Notes: a model not told the origin generated them from the sequence alone. Numbered from the stretch's first letter, positions 25,722-35,019 are shown. The stretch: 64,000 nucleotides of DNA from Candidatus Latescibacterota bacterium (GCA_022826515.1 JAJDUT010000024.1:1-64000); one strand, 5' to 3'. Translations and numbers: made by a program.

Positions 25722-27311
25722 CTAAACAGGCACAACATCAAACAATTCCAGTTGCTTCGGCCCGTCCTGCCATTCCGTTTCCGGCAATAGGTCTGCAAGC
25801 GCAATTGCCGGGACCCTGCCCAACTCTTTCGGCTCCAACTTGTGTAGTCCTCCCCCATAAACTCTCCCCTCGTTCAGCATCTCCTTCGGGCTTATGCCAT
25901 TCAGAAAGTCCCACACCTGCCGCTTCAACTGGGGAGATTCTGCAAGCGCCCTGTCAAGGACTCTCCTCGGATACAGCATAAGATAGACATTGGGGGCGGT
26001 CGCATTGGAGTGGTTCAGTATAAATCGAAAGGGCCGTCCGTTTTTCTTGTCGCTGCGGCCGAGGTAGGTGCAGAGGAACGGCGCAGTCGGGCGGCGCTCT
26101 TGCGCATACCAGGGCGATCGATGTCGGCAGATATAGCGTTCAGCTATGCCTTGTGCCTTGCCTTCTTCAAGGTAAGCCCCCAGCGTCGGATGCCGCTCCT
26201 TGATCTTCTCTTCTGGCAACCGACAGTCTAGGAGGAACAACTGACGCTCCAATACAGGGTTGCCAGTGCGATCTGCCAGAATTTCGTTATCTGCCACGTA
26301 ACGCGGGCTTGGGAGTATAGGTCGGAACACCTCGGCAGGAAGCCCACGCTCTTCGATCTCCTCCGGCGACAGGATGAAGTACCTGTTGCCGCCAGTCGCC
26401 AGCCCGCGCTTGATCGTGAAGAAGTCCGCGAGTACCGGCGTGTGCGACTCCGAGAGGCCCTCTTTCATTGGGTACAGCGTCCATTTCGGGTCGCGTCGGA
26501 GCGTATCGACTGGGATCAGTCGTTCCAGACTCGGCTGCAGCAGTGAACCGCCATAGGTCATACGCACTTTGTGATGGGCGGGCGGCCCTTGCTTGCTGAA
26601 CCAAACTACCGCAGAGGACACTAGCGCGTCCCCGAATTGCACTTCTTTTGGGTCGAAGCGGTGGATGTGCAGCAACGTAACCTTGTCGAGCAGATAGCGC
26701 TTCACCGACGCGCCGTAGTTGACGTCCATGAATTCGCTCGGTATCAGCCAACCCGCCAGTCCGCCTTCCGCCATCCATTGGTGAGACAATCCGAGGAAGT
26801 AACAGTACAGACCGGCAAGCCCGTTCACCTTGATGCCGCAAGCCTCCCTTGTGAGGGCCTTCAGACGTCGTTTTTCCTTGCTGGCGATGTGGTGATGCCG
26901 CACATAAGGCGGGTTGCAGACCAACAGGTTGAATTTCCCTTTGTCTGATGGGAGTGCGGCCCGTGTAAAATCCTCCAGGCGGACATCCAGCGTCGTACCC
27001 TTCCACAGCCTCGCCGCAGGTTCGCCGTAATGAGGATCGACTTCGTAGCCGACGGCGCGTGTTAGGCGGTCTGCTGGGAAGACCTTGAGCAGTGCTGAGT
27101 AGAACGAGCCGGTCCCGATGGCCGGGTCGATAAACCGCACCGCCTCAGTCTCATTCAGTTGCCCTCTCGCATACTCAATGATCTGTACGGCAAGTTCCGT
27201 TGAAGTTGCAAACTGCCCCATCCTGTTGCGTTCGGCCTGCTCCTTGGCCGCATCCAGTTCAGCTTGGACCGCGAGCCGACGTTCTTCCCGCTTTGTCATG
27301 GATTTCGTCAT
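25722..27311 (-). CDS. Gamma-class N6-adenine DNA methyltransferase, XamI-system type
   Basis: This 529-residue methyltransferase begins MTKSMTKREERRLAVQAEL. The S-adenosylmethionine motif FIDPAIGTGSFYSALL is near residue 62, and the catalytic NPPY motif is in LLVCNPPYVRHHHI near 133. A long C-terminal recognition region includes RFILNHSNATAPNVYLMLYP. Motif order and length match Eco57I/PstI-like gamma methylases, which pair with XamI-type endonucleases. The start codon abuts the endonuclease stop directly (TAG-ATG), so the two are coupled. It would methylate the same site as its partner, GTCGAC if specificity follows XamI. Confidence 0.9.
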   Translation of the reverse strand: MTKSMTKREERRLAVQAELDAAKEQAERNRMGQFATSTELAVQIIEYARGQLNETEAVRFIDPAIGTGSFYSALLKVFPADRLTRAVGYEVDPHYGEPAARLWKGTTLDVRLEDFTRAALPSDKGKFNLLVCNPPYVRHHHIASKEKRRLKALTREACGIKVNGLAGLYCYFLGLSHQWMAEGGLAGWLIPSEFMDVNYGASVKRYLLDKVTLLHIHRFDPKEVQFGDALVSSAVVWFSKQGPPAHHKVRMTYGGSLLQPSLERLIPVDTLRRDPKWTLYPMKEGLSESHTPVLADFFTIKRGLATGGNRYFILSPEEIEERGLPAEVFRPILPSPRYVADNEILADRTGNPVLERQLFLLDCRLPEEKIKERHPTLGAYLEEGKAQGIAERYICRHRSPWYAQERRPTAPFLCTYLGRSDKKNGRPFRFILNHSNATAPNVYLMLYPRRVLDRALAESPQLKRQVWDFLNGISPKEMLNEGRVYGGGLHKLEPKELGRVPAIALADLLPETEWQDGPKQLELFDVVPV

Positions 27312-28274
27312 CTACAGGCCAAACTCCTCAAGGTCTCCGATGCGATGCTCCCACACCCAGTCGATGCCTTCCGCCGCCTCGTAGCCTAGGTAGCCGCTGT
27401 CGAAGTATCCGCACAGGAACAGGATGTATCTCACGTCCTCTCCGCAAGACTGGCGCAGTTGGCTCATCTTGGCAGCCTCCTCTTTACGGCGCTTGTTCAC
27501 GTTGGCGAAATCGCCCGCTGATTTGGCCTCGACAAGCAGAGGCATATCTCCTAGTTGTGCCGCCTTTGGCATGATGACTGCATCCACCGGTATGTTGACC
27601 TGCCGACCGGTCCCCTCCTGCTTAGCCGGTACGTTCATCCGAAAAGAGAACGTCCCCGGCTCCATGGTGTCGTAGCTCCTCTGCCCTCCTGCTGGAAGAT
27701 TGGCGTATCCGTGGTCCTCCAGCCACGCCGCGATGGCGTCAAGCTGCCGCTTTTCTTGGGCATTCCGAATGATGGGGTTTGCAACGGCCCCGCACAAGCG
27801 GTCGGCCAAGATTGTCGCTGCCCGGTGTCGTTCCTGCTCCGAAGGCGCGTCCCCCCACTCCAGCCAGACGAGAATGTCCTTGTCAGCCATTTTTTGGATG
27901 ATTGCTGCCACCTTGCCAAGGGCGCTGTCCACTTCTTGTCGGGACATTCGAGGCGGTAGCTTCCCGTCCTTTTCCATGACCTTGACTAAGTTCGCCGGCA
28001 CCCCGGCGAGTCCAATAAGCCGGTCCACGGCGAGGGGCGGGCAGGTCGCCATCCGTAGGGTAGGCAGGATGCTGGGATTGGCCTTCAGCAACTCCACGTC
28101 AATATCTGTCAGGTTTTCCGTAGCCTCTAAGGTCGCCTTAACGTCTATGGTAGTCTGAAATCGGGTTGTCCGATAGGCTTCCGGCGCAAACTGAATGAAC
28201 CAGTCGTTGTACATGTCTACCGACTGTTCGATGTCCGCTTTCCATCTGTCCGGTTTGTCTCTGTTAACCCCCAT
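27312..28274 (-). CDS. XamI-type type II restriction endonuclease
   Basis: This 320-residue protein begins MGVNRDKPDRWKADIEQSVD at ATG 28274; a GTG three bases earlier is also in frame. The N-terminal block MYNDWFIQFAPEAYRTTR and the PD-(D/E)XK core VDAVIMPKA followed by MPLLVEAKSAGDFANVNKR (about residues 230-265, with E-A-K as E-x-K) are characteristic of the RE_XamI family. XamI cuts GTCGAC. The C terminus YILFLCGYFDSGYLGYEAAEGIDWVWEHR is also family-like. The R gene precedes the M gene, and the pair lies immediately beyond the 3' end of a HAD gene. GC content is close to its surroundings, unlike the R-M pair at 4.3-6.2 kb. Confidence 0.88.
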   Translation of the reverse strand: MGVNRDKPDRWKADIEQSVDMYNDWFIQFAPEAYRTTRFQTTIDVKATLEATENLTDIDVELLKANPSILPTLRMATCPPLAVDRLIGLAGVPANLVKVMEKDGKLPPRMSRQEVDSALGKVAAIIQKMADKDILVWLEWGDAPSEQERHRAATILADRLCGAVANPIIRNAQEKRQLDAIAAWLEDHGYANLPAGGQRSYDTMEPGTFSFRMNVPAKQEGTGRQVNIPVDAVIMPKAAQLGDMPLLVEAKSAGDFANVNKRRKEEAAKMSQLRQSCGEDVRYILFLCGYFDSGYLGYEAAEGIDWVWEHRIGDLEEFGL

Positions 28275-28351
28275 CACTCAAGTGTCCATCCATAAATATC
28301 AAATACTTGAATCACCATGTTTATTCTCCAGAAATTAGCTCTCCAAAGCAA

Positions 28352-29089
28352 TCAGACTCCAAGTTGCGCTGCAAGGTCGTAGAAATCTTGCGCGATTATG
28401 TCAAAATCTCCGTTTTGCGCAATGTCGGATTTGCCTTCCGGTCCCCATTCAAGCGGACGTGGAATGAAGGCCGTTTTGAAGCCAACGGCTCTAGCTCCCT
28501 CTAAGTCGTGGCGATGCGCCGCGACCATCAGGATTGAAGACGGCTCCAAATCGAGCAGATGCGCCGCCGTCTCGTACACTTCCCGGTCTGGCTTGTAATG
28601 CCGCGCAAGCTCTGCTGACAAGATACAGTCCCACGGAATACCAGCGTGCTTGGCCATACTGGTCAGTAGCGACATGTTGCCATTGGAAAGCGCGGCAACG
28701 ATGTATTTGGACTTCAACCGCAACATGCCGCCGACCACATCGGGCCACGGGTCCAGCCGGTGCCAGACGCGGTTAAAATGACTTCGCTCGTCCTCGGACA
28801 ACGCAGTAATCGAAAAGTCTTCCAGAATGTCGTCGAGAATCATGCGGTGGAGCGCGTCTATTTTCGTCCAAGGCAATTCGCCGCGCCGCACGCGACCCAT
28901 AGCAGGTTCATAGCCACCGCGCCAAGCTGTGGCAAAGCGCGCCCAGTCCACGGTAAGCCGCTTGTCGCAGCCTAAACACTCACCCTCTCGCACAATGGTA
29001 GAGTACCAGTCGGTGACTGTGCCAAAGACATCGACCGTCAGCGCCTTAATAGATGTTTGCCAAGATTCCATAGAACTGCGGAAGTCCAC
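28352..29089 (-). CDS. Haloacid dehalogenase type II-like HAD hydrolase
   Basis: This 245-residue HAD-superfamily enzyme is of the L-2-haloacid dehalogenase type. The nucleophile motif is ALTVDVFGTVTDWYSTI (Asp in DVFGT), motif II is AALSNGNMSLL, the lysine motif is ARHYKPDREVYETA, and the last motif ILMVAAHRHDLEGARAVGF lacks the second acidic residue of phosphatases, as in dehalogenases. It is the gene after the SulP transporter, starting at GTG 29089, four bases beyond its stop (alternative ATG 29071). Co-expression suggests that the transporter could import or export a halogenated or other organic anion, although that is speculative. Its last 11 codons exist as a second copy at 25536-25567. 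Confidence 0.9.
   Translation of the reverse strand: MDFRSSMESWQTSIKALTVDVFGTVTDWYSTIVREGECLGCDKRLTVDWARFATAWRGGYEPAMGRVRRGELPWTKIDALHRMILDDILEDFSITALSEDERSHFNRVWHRLDPWPDVVGGMLRLKSKYIVAALSNGNMSLLTSMAKHAGIPWDCILSAELARHYKPDREVYETAAHLLDLEPSSILMVAAHRHDLEGARAVGFKTAFIPRPLEWGPEGKSDIAQNGDFDIIAQDFYDLAAQLGV
28359..28390 (+). repeat. 32-bp direct repeat, right copy (inside HAD gene 3' end)
   Basis: This is the functional copy of the repeat described at 25536-25567. It covers the codons for the C-terminal DFYDLAAQLG of the HAD protein, leaving that gene intact. Insertion at a gene's 3' end with restoration of the coding sequence is a common habit of integrative elements. Confidence 0.8.
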
Positions 29090-29092
29090 TTG

Positions 29093-31294
29093 CTATTGCT
29101 CCGCTCCCGATTCGGCTTGGAAACGACTGGCGAGGAGGTAGCGATACAGCTTGAGGGTAAGCCGCTCTTCGTGCTGCTCCAGCCAGCCTAGGTCGGCCGG
29201 GGTCAGCACCATCGTTTGGCAGGGGTCGTCTGCAACCACAGAGGCTGCTTTCTGGTCCGACGCGCCCGTCGGCCATATCGCATCGCCCGGGCCGCATTGA
29301 AACAGGCGCGTACCCGCGGAATCGTACCCAGAAGCCCGGCCCGCAAGCAGCAGTTGCAGACCTTCTTGTGGCGCATCCGGTCCTACGAGAGCCTCGCCGG
29401 CAGCGTACTGGCGCGGATTCAGCCAAGGTCGAAGTTCCTCCAGCAGATCTTCGAAATCAATTTGCCGCTCTAGGTAGCGCTCGAGATCATCAACGGTGTG
29501 TTCCATCAGCGAAGCGCGACGCTCGCCCGCCTTGTCCACGTTCGCCCTCCACTCCGCAATGACGATGTCCTCACAGCGCTCGAGGGCGCGGTCCACATCC
29601 GGCTCCACTAGCAACTCGGCATATAGAGCAGGCGGAAGGTTGTGTTCAAAGCCGGTACGCAATCCCTCGGACAATGCGCTCAGAGCTACTCGTACACCAG
29701 CAGCGTGTGCCGTTTGCAGAAACCTGCTCAGGACGTTCACTGCCGAGAAGTCGAAGCCGGAAACGGCACCGAAGTCCAGTATTAGGCAAGTAGGACGCGA
29801 AGCGCCGCGCAGGGACTGCCTGAGATGATCGGCGAGGGGGCACACGCTGCCGAAAAAGAGGTAGCCGCGCAGTTGGTATGCCTGCACCCGCTCTCCCTCC
29901 TCCAGCAGGATGGCGCGATCGGGGACGGGACGGGTCTTGTTGCTCTCGCGCTCGTGCGCGGTGAACTGCGATGCGATTGGGTCCACGCGGCTGAGGCGCA
30001 CGGCAAAGAACACGAGGGTGGCGAGCATCCCGACGCCCACACCCTCAATCAGTCCGAAGGACAGGATCGCAATGAAAATCAACAGAATGATGCCGTACTC
30101 CGACCAAGGGAGCCGCTTGCGGCTTTTCACGAGACCTTCGTCTAACATGCCGAGTCCGGCAAAGATCAGGATGCCTCCTCCTACGAGTGAAGCCGGGACG
30201 AATCCCAGTATTCCGTCGCCTAGGAACAACGCGGTCCCGATCACGAGGGCGGCGACCACCCCAGTCAACCTTGTTGTGGCCCCGAGCAGCTTGCTGCGCA
30301 GGGAAGCCGGGACGACAAAGGTCGCCACTGTGCCGCCGCCTAGACCAGCGACCATACTCGCGACGCCCGTCACCCGGAACTCCCGGTCCCAGTCCAACTC
30401 CTGATTCGTCGCCAATTCGAGACCGGCAAAATTCATGATTACGCAGATGAAAGCGACCAAGATCAGCGTCAGCATGTAGGGAGCCTGCTCGGCCATTGAG
30501 GCCCATTGCACGTGCACTAGATCGGCAGGGAACAAAGCTGGCCACAGGCTCCCGTCCGCGGTGCTCGTAAGCAGCAGGCCCTCCGCCCGCGCCGCTTCAA
30601 CCGAAATGCCGAGGCCAGCGAGTACGAGATGGTACGCAGCGCCGGCCAGTGCGACGCTCACCGGCAAGATCAGCGGGTTGCCCCAGCGCTTAATCGCGAG
30701 GTACAAGGCGATCCCATACGCCGCACCCGGGCTCCACTTCCACAGCACAGAGGGTTCAAAGAGTGCGGGAATCGCTCGCCAATCTGGTTTGGCTCCCATC
30801 AACGACATGGCCGCCAAGCACACGGCTCCCCCGATCCCAGCTACAAACCCACCCGTCACCGGATAGGGGATGAAGCGGACTAGATTGGCGAGCCGGAATC
30901 GCCCGATCAGGAGACAGCACGCGCCAGTGGCGACGGCACTGATGATGAGCGCGACCGCGGTGGTGACGAACAGCGCGTCGCCCTCGGCGCTCATCGTGAA
31001 GCCGACCGTGGCCATGACGATCACCAGCGCGGGAGACAACCCCGCAATCGCGCCGAGGTAGCCGCCCGCGAGGGCGATGGTGAGGCACGCCGCGAAGTTC
31101 CCGAACAGCACTAGACCGACGCCTTGGGAGGAATAGGAGGCCAACGGCCCCGAGAATATGAAGCTCCCGAAGGCAATCTGGGAGACGAGCAGACCTAGGC
31201 CCGAGGTGAAGCCGGCTGACAGCGCTGGAACGGCCTTCGCGGACAGGAGGTCGGCGCGAAGCTCGGACGTAAAATTTTGGAGCAAGGATTTCAC
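29093..31294 (-). CDS. SulP family anion transporter with STAS and cyclic-nucleotide-binding-like domains
   Basis: This 733-residue inner-membrane permease has a SulP/SLC26 core of about 11-12 membrane segments (residues 20-420; for example AGFTSGLGLLVSQIAFGSF, ATVGFTMSAEGDALF, ELATNQELDW). A STAS domain follows (about 450-565, LILDFGAVSGFDFSAVNVLSRF). A C-terminal region resembles a cNMP-binding beta-roll (about 610-715, LRPWLNPRQYAAGEAL and ASVVADDPCQTMVLTPADLG). STAS domains regulate transport, and an attached nucleotide-binding-like fold suggests gating by a small ligand. The start is GTG 31294, and the HAD gene follows four bases later. The family carries sulfate, bicarbonate or organic anions; the substrate is not evident. 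Confidence 0.9.
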   Translation of the reverse strand: MKSLLQNFTSELRADLLSAKAVPALSAGFTSGLGLLVSQIAFGSFIFSGPLASYSSQGVGLVLFGNFAACLTIALAGGYLGAIAGLSPALVIVMATVGFTMSAEGDALFVTTAVALIISAVATGACCLLIGRFRLANLVRFIPYPVTGGFVAGIGGAVCLAAMSLMGAKPDWRAIPALFEPSVLWKWSPGAAYGIALYLAIKRWGNPLILPVSVALAGAAYHLVLAGLGISVEAARAEGLLLTSTADGSLWPALFPADLVHVQWASMAEQAPYMLTLILVAFICVIMNFAGLELATNQELDWDREFRVTGVASMVAGLGGGTVATFVVPASLRSKLLGATTRLTGVVAALVIGTALFLGDGILGFVPASLVGGGILIFAGLGMLDEGLVKSRKRLPWSEYGIILLIFIAILSFGLIEGVGVGMLATLVFFAVRLSRVDPIASQFTAHERESNKTRPVPDRAILLEEGERVQAYQLRGYLFFGSVCPLADHLRQSLRGASRPTCLILDFGAVSGFDFSAVNVLSRFLQTAHAAGVRVALSALSEGLRTGFEHNLPPALYAELLVEPDVDRALERCEDIVIAEWRANVDKAGERRASLMEHTVDDLERYLERQIDFEDLLEELRPWLNPRQYAAGEALVGPDAPQEGLQLLLAGRASGYDSAGTRLFQCGPGDAIWPTGASDQKAASVVADDPCQTMVLTPADLGWLEQHEERLTLKLYRYLLASRFQAESGAEQ

Positions 31295-31554
31295 TCTGCT
31301 AGGTTGGAGAAACTGAACTGATGCACCGCGATTACCTCCCCTTTGTAATCAGGTGCCGCTAAGGGAAAAGCTTGTTAGGGGACTCGCCAAGATAAAATAA
31401 GGACCCTTTTTATAGGTTCTCTGTCAAGACGATAGACGTTTTTCCGGGCCGGGTTTCCTTCCCGCCTTGCCCTAGCCCAACGGCTTAGCTATTCTCTTTC
31501 CCTCCCCGCTATCCCCATTCGTCTTCGCCGCACACTGCTTCAGGAATTTGTACC
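31295..31554. other. Divergent intergenic region between SulP transporter and helicase genes
   Basis: This 260-base spacer separates two divergent start codons and must contain their promoters. No strong promoter pair stands out. An AT-rich run, AAGATAAAATAAGGACCCTT, lies near the middle. An AAGCTT hexamer (the HindIII target) is at 31368-31373. No hairpin or gene-like frame was found. Confidence 0.4.
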
Positions 31555-34470
31555 TTGATCAGCGACGCTGAGAGCATCGCCGAGCACATTCGCTTTCTCA
31601 AACGCCGCATCTTGGGCAACGAGGTCGTCCATCACCAGACCTTGCCCGCGCGTCCGGCGCGCCTAGTCCGCGATTTGGCTGGTTTGCCTCCGGCCATGGC
31701 CCGCATCCTCGAAATCGCCCGCATTCCCGCGCTCTATACGCACCAAGCCGAGGGCATCCAAAAAGTGCTGGAGGGTCAGCACGTGGCCATTGCCACGCCC
31801 ACGGCCTCGGGCAAGACCTTGGTGTACAACGCGCCCGTGCTGACCACACTGCTCGACGATCCAGAGGCGCACGCGCTCTACGTGTTCCCGCTCAAGGCGC
31901 TGGAGCAGGATCAGTTCGACGAGCTGAGCGGCCTGATGCAGGGTTTGGGAGGCACGCTAAAAGCGGCCATTTACGACGGCGACACCACGAGCCATCGCCG
32001 TCGACAAATTCGCAATAAGCCACCGCAGGTGCTGTTCACCACGCCGGACATGCTGCACTCGGGCATCCTCGCCTTCCACGAGGCTTGGGCCGGCTTTTTC
32101 GCTCGCTTGCGCTACGTGGTCATCGACGAGCTGCACGCGTACAGCGGCGTGTTTGGCTCCCACGTCCTGCACCTGTTTCGCCGCTTGAACCGCATCTGCG
32201 CGCACTATGGGTCCGATCCGGTGTACATCACCAGTTCGGCGACGATGGGCAATCCCCGAGAGCTAGCGGGCGAGTTGCTCAACCGCTCCTTTTACGCGAT
32301 TGAAGATCACGGCGCTCCGGCTGCGGCGCGCCACTTCGTGTTCGTCAATCCGAGCGAAAGCCCCAACACCCTCGCGGCCCATCTGCTGCGCGCTAGCGTG
32401 CTCCAGGACTATCGCACGATTGTCTTCACTCGCGCCCGCATCACCACCGAACTGGTGTACCGCTGGGCAACCCAGAGCCGCCCGGACTTGCGGGAGCGGA
32501 TTTCTTCGTATCGCGCGGGCTATTTGCCTACGGAGCGCCGCCAGATCGAACAGGCGCTCAACGGTGGCGAGCTCATGGGCGTAGTAGCCACGTCGGCCCT
32601 AGAGTTGGGCATTGACATCGGCGGCTTGGACATCTGCGTGTTGGTCGGCTATCCCGGTTCGATCATCAACACTTGGCAGCGCGCTGGTCGCGTGGGCCGC
32701 GCCGGCCGCGAGTCGCTCATCCTCCTCATCGCGTCTCCCGACGCGCTCGACCAGTATTTCATGCGGCACCCAGGGGAGTTTTTTGCGCGCGATTTAGAGG
32801 ACGCGGTGGTGGATCCGACGAATCAGTACATCCTCAAAAACCACCTCACATGCGCGGCGCGCGAATTGCCTCTCGTCGCTAGCGAGCCGGAGTACGCGCT
32901 GCCCAACTATCAGACGGCGATTGATGCGCTGACCGAGGAGGGCACGCTGCTGCAGAATGCCGAGGGCGACGCTTGGTTTGCCGCGCGCAAGCAGCCGCAT
33001 CGCTTGGTCAACATGCGCACCATCGGCGAGTCGTATCGCATCGTCGATCGCGGCGATAACCAAATTGGCACGGTCAGTGGCGGTCAGGTGTACGGCGAGT
33101 GCTACAAAGGCGCGATTTACTTGCATCGCGGCCGCCAGTACGAGATCGGCGACCGCAACCCCGAGCGGGGCCAGATCTACGCCGAGGAAGTGGATGTGGC
33201 ATACTTCACGCGCGCCCGCACGGAAAAGGACACGGAGATCTTGGAGGAGCTGCGCTCGCGGCCGTTGACGGGCTTTATGGCGCGGCTGGGTCGGCTCAAG
33301 GTCAGTTCGCAGGTGGTGGGCTACGAAAAGATCCGCGTCGGCGACCAAGTCGTGCTCAGCAAACACGAATTGGAGTCGCCGGTGGAGCACTTTGAGACGA
33401 TTGGCTTTTGGATTGAACTCGACGCCCACTTCAAGGCCGATCTCAGCCGCCATCAGCACCACTACATGGGTTCGATCCACGCGATTGAACACGCCATGAA
33501 ATCGCTCTTCCCGCTGCTGGCTTTGTGCGACCGCACGGACGTCGGCGGGATTTGCTATCCCCTGCATCCTCAGCTCGGCAAGGGCGCGATTTTCGTGTAC
33601 GACTATCACCCCGGCGGCATTGGCCTGGCGGAAAAGGGCTTTGCCCAGCTCGACCGCCTCTTGGACATGACGCTGTCCATGGTCGAAACCTGCGATTGTC
33701 TGCTCGGCTGCCCGTCTTGCATCCATTTCCCCACGTGCGGCGCAGGTAATGTTCCCCTCGACAAAGATGGCGCGATCCATTTGCTCGGCGCGCTCACGGG
33801 TCGCCGGACTATCGAGCGCACCTCGGCCACAGCCGAAAGCGCAGAGGATGCGCCGATTTTTGCTGATTGGGAAGAAGAGGAGGAGGTAGAAGAAATGCCG
33901 CCCGAACAAGGTCCGCACGTGGTCGTATTCGACCTCGAAACCCAGCGCTCGGCTGCCGAAGTCGGCGGTTGGAACAAAGCCCACATGATGGGCATGTCGG
34001 TCGGCGTGGTGTGGGACAGCCGTGCGCAGGATTGTACCACGTATTTTGAGGAAGACATCGACCGGCTCTTAGAGCACTTACAGGCGGCCGATTTGGTCGT
34101 CGGCTTCAACATCATCGGCTTTGACTATTCAGTCTTGCGCGGGTACAGCCCTTATGACTTCCGCACGCTCAACACGCTCGACATGCTGCGCGAAATCCAC
34201 CAGCGGCTGCGCTACCGGGTGAGCCTCGACTCGCTGGGCCGAGCCACGCTCGACGCAGCCAAGAGCGCCGACGGGCTGGACGCGCTGCGGTGGTTCAAAG
34301 AGGGGCGGCTGGACTTGATTGCCGAGTACTGCCAAAAGGACGTGGAGCTGACCCGCGACCTGTTCTACTTCGGGCTGCGCGAAAACTACTTGCTCTTCGA
34401 CCGCCGCAACGAGGGGCGGATGCGCATCCCGCTCGATTGGAAGCTAGAAGAATTGGTCGCCCGCAAATGA
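31555..34470 (+). CDS. Fused MrfA-like DEAH-type helicase and MrfB-like DEDDy exonuclease
   Basis: This 971-residue protein has two parts. Residues 1-780 are a superfamily 2 helicase of the YprA/MrfA type: Walker A ATPTASGKTLVYN near 80, Walker B VIDELHAYSG near 187, motif VI WQRAGRVGRAGRES near 375, and a DUF1998-like zinc region CDCLLGCPSC (713-722) with C728. After an acidic Glu-rich linker (about 765-785), residues 788-971 form an RNase H-like exonuclease with DEDDy residues in VVFDLETQ (D793, E795), FNIIGFDY (D857) and YCQKDVE (Y925, D929), like YprB/MrfB. In Bacillus these are separate proteins of mitomycin-lesion repair. The start is TTG 31555, with only a weak ribosome site. Confidence 0.9.
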   Translation: MISDAESIAEHIRFLKRRILGNEVVHHQTLPARPARLVRDLAGLPPAMARILEIARIPALYTHQAEGIQKVLEGQHVAIATPTASGKTLVYNAPVLTTLLDDPEAHALYVFPLKALEQDQFDELSGLMQGLGGTLKAAIYDGDTTSHRRRQIRNKPPQVLFTTPDMLHSGILAFHEAWAGFFARLRYVVIDELHAYSGVFGSHVLHLFRRLNRICAHYGSDPVYITSSATMGNPRELAGELLNRSFYAIEDHGAPAAARHFVFVNPSESPNTLAAHLLRASVLQDYRTIVFTRARITTELVYRWATQSRPDLRERISSYRAGYLPTERRQIEQALNGGELMGVVATSALELGIDIGGLDICVLVGYPGSIINTWQRAGRVGRAGRESLILLIASPDALDQYFMRHPGEFFARDLEDAVVDPTNQYILKNHLTCAARELPLVASEPEYALPNYQTAIDALTEEGTLLQNAEGDAWFAARKQPHRLVNMRTIGESYRIVDRGDNQIGTVSGGQVYGECYKGAIYLHRGRQYEIGDRNPERGQIYAEEVDVAYFTRARTEKDTEILEELRSRPLTGFMARLGRLKVSSQVVGYEKIRVGDQVVLSKHELESPVEHFETIGFWIELDAHFKADLSRHQHHYMGSIHAIEHAMKSLFPLLALCDRTDVGGICYPLHPQLGKGAIFVYDYHPGGIGLAEKGFAQLDRLLDMTLSMVETCDCLLGCPSCIHFPTCGAGNVPLDKDGAIHLLGALTGRRTIERTSATAESAEDAPIFADWEEEEEVEEMPPEQGPHVVVFDLETQRSAAEVGGWNKAHMMGMSVGVVWDSRAQDCTTYFEEDIDRLLEHLQAADLVVGFNIIGFDYSVLRGYSPYDFRTLNTLDMLREIHQRLRYRVSLDSLGRATLDAAKSADGLDALRWFKEGRLDLIAEYCQKDVELTRDLFYFGLRENYLLFDRRNEGRMRIPLDWKLEELVARK

Positions 34471-34479
34471 GTACAGCCC

Positions 34480-35019
34480 TTATCTAACCTCTATGACCCC
34501 ACAGCCGACGCGGGGACCAGCATTGCCATAGGGTTGCGAGAAATCGTCCGGGAGAGCGTGAACGATGACCGCAAGCCCGATGATGCTGTTGTCGCCATCC
34601 AATTCGAGGAGGGTGTCGAGGCGGTTGTACGTGGCTTGCCCAGAGGCATCGGCGGTGATGTTGCCGAGGGCACCGACGTGCCGTTCAGGAGCGTCATCGG
34701 GTGCGCCGTGGACTGTGTCGTGGGGATTGAAGTGACCGCCCGCCGACGTGCCATCGGCTGCGCTGCAATCGCCCTTTTCGTGGATGTGAAATCCGTGGTC
34801 GCCTTCGGTAAGCCCGGTCAGGTTGGCTATAACGCGCACCCCGTCGGCTTCCTGAGTGAACTCGACCGTCCCTTGGGCTTGGTTGCCCTCGGTGGGGTTG
34901 ACGACGGTGCTGGCTTGCGTGGCCTCAGACGCGGTTGGTTCGTCTGAGGAGCATCCCAAGCAACTCGCCGCCAACGCGAGTGCTAAGCCGATGATGGGTT
35001 TGTCAATGAATCGGATCAT
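34480..35019 (-). CDS. sodC: Cu/Zn superoxide dismutase, predicted lipoprotein
   Basis: This 179-residue envelope enzyme detoxifies superoxide. The start is ATG 35019, with AAAGGAG seven bases upstream; a TTG six bases earlier is in frame. Residues 1-22 are a signal peptide ending in AASCLGC, a lipobox-like cleavage region. Copper and zinc ligands are in GDHGFHIHEKGDC, GGHFNP, DTVHGAPDD and AVIVHALPDD. The intramolecular disulfide partners are the GDC cysteine and RVGCGVIEVR at the C terminus. The residues needed for catalysis appear complete. It converges with the helicase gene, leaving nine bases between stops. Confidence 0.94.
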   Translation of the reverse strand: MIRFIDKPIIGLALALAASCLGCSSDEPTASEATQASTVVNPTEGNQAQGTVEFTQEADGVRVIANLTGLTEGDHGFHIHEKGDCSAADGTSAGGHFNPHDTVHGAPDDAPERHVGALGNITADASGQATYNRLDTLLELDGDNSIIGLAVIVHALPDDFSQPYGNAGPRVGCGVIEVR

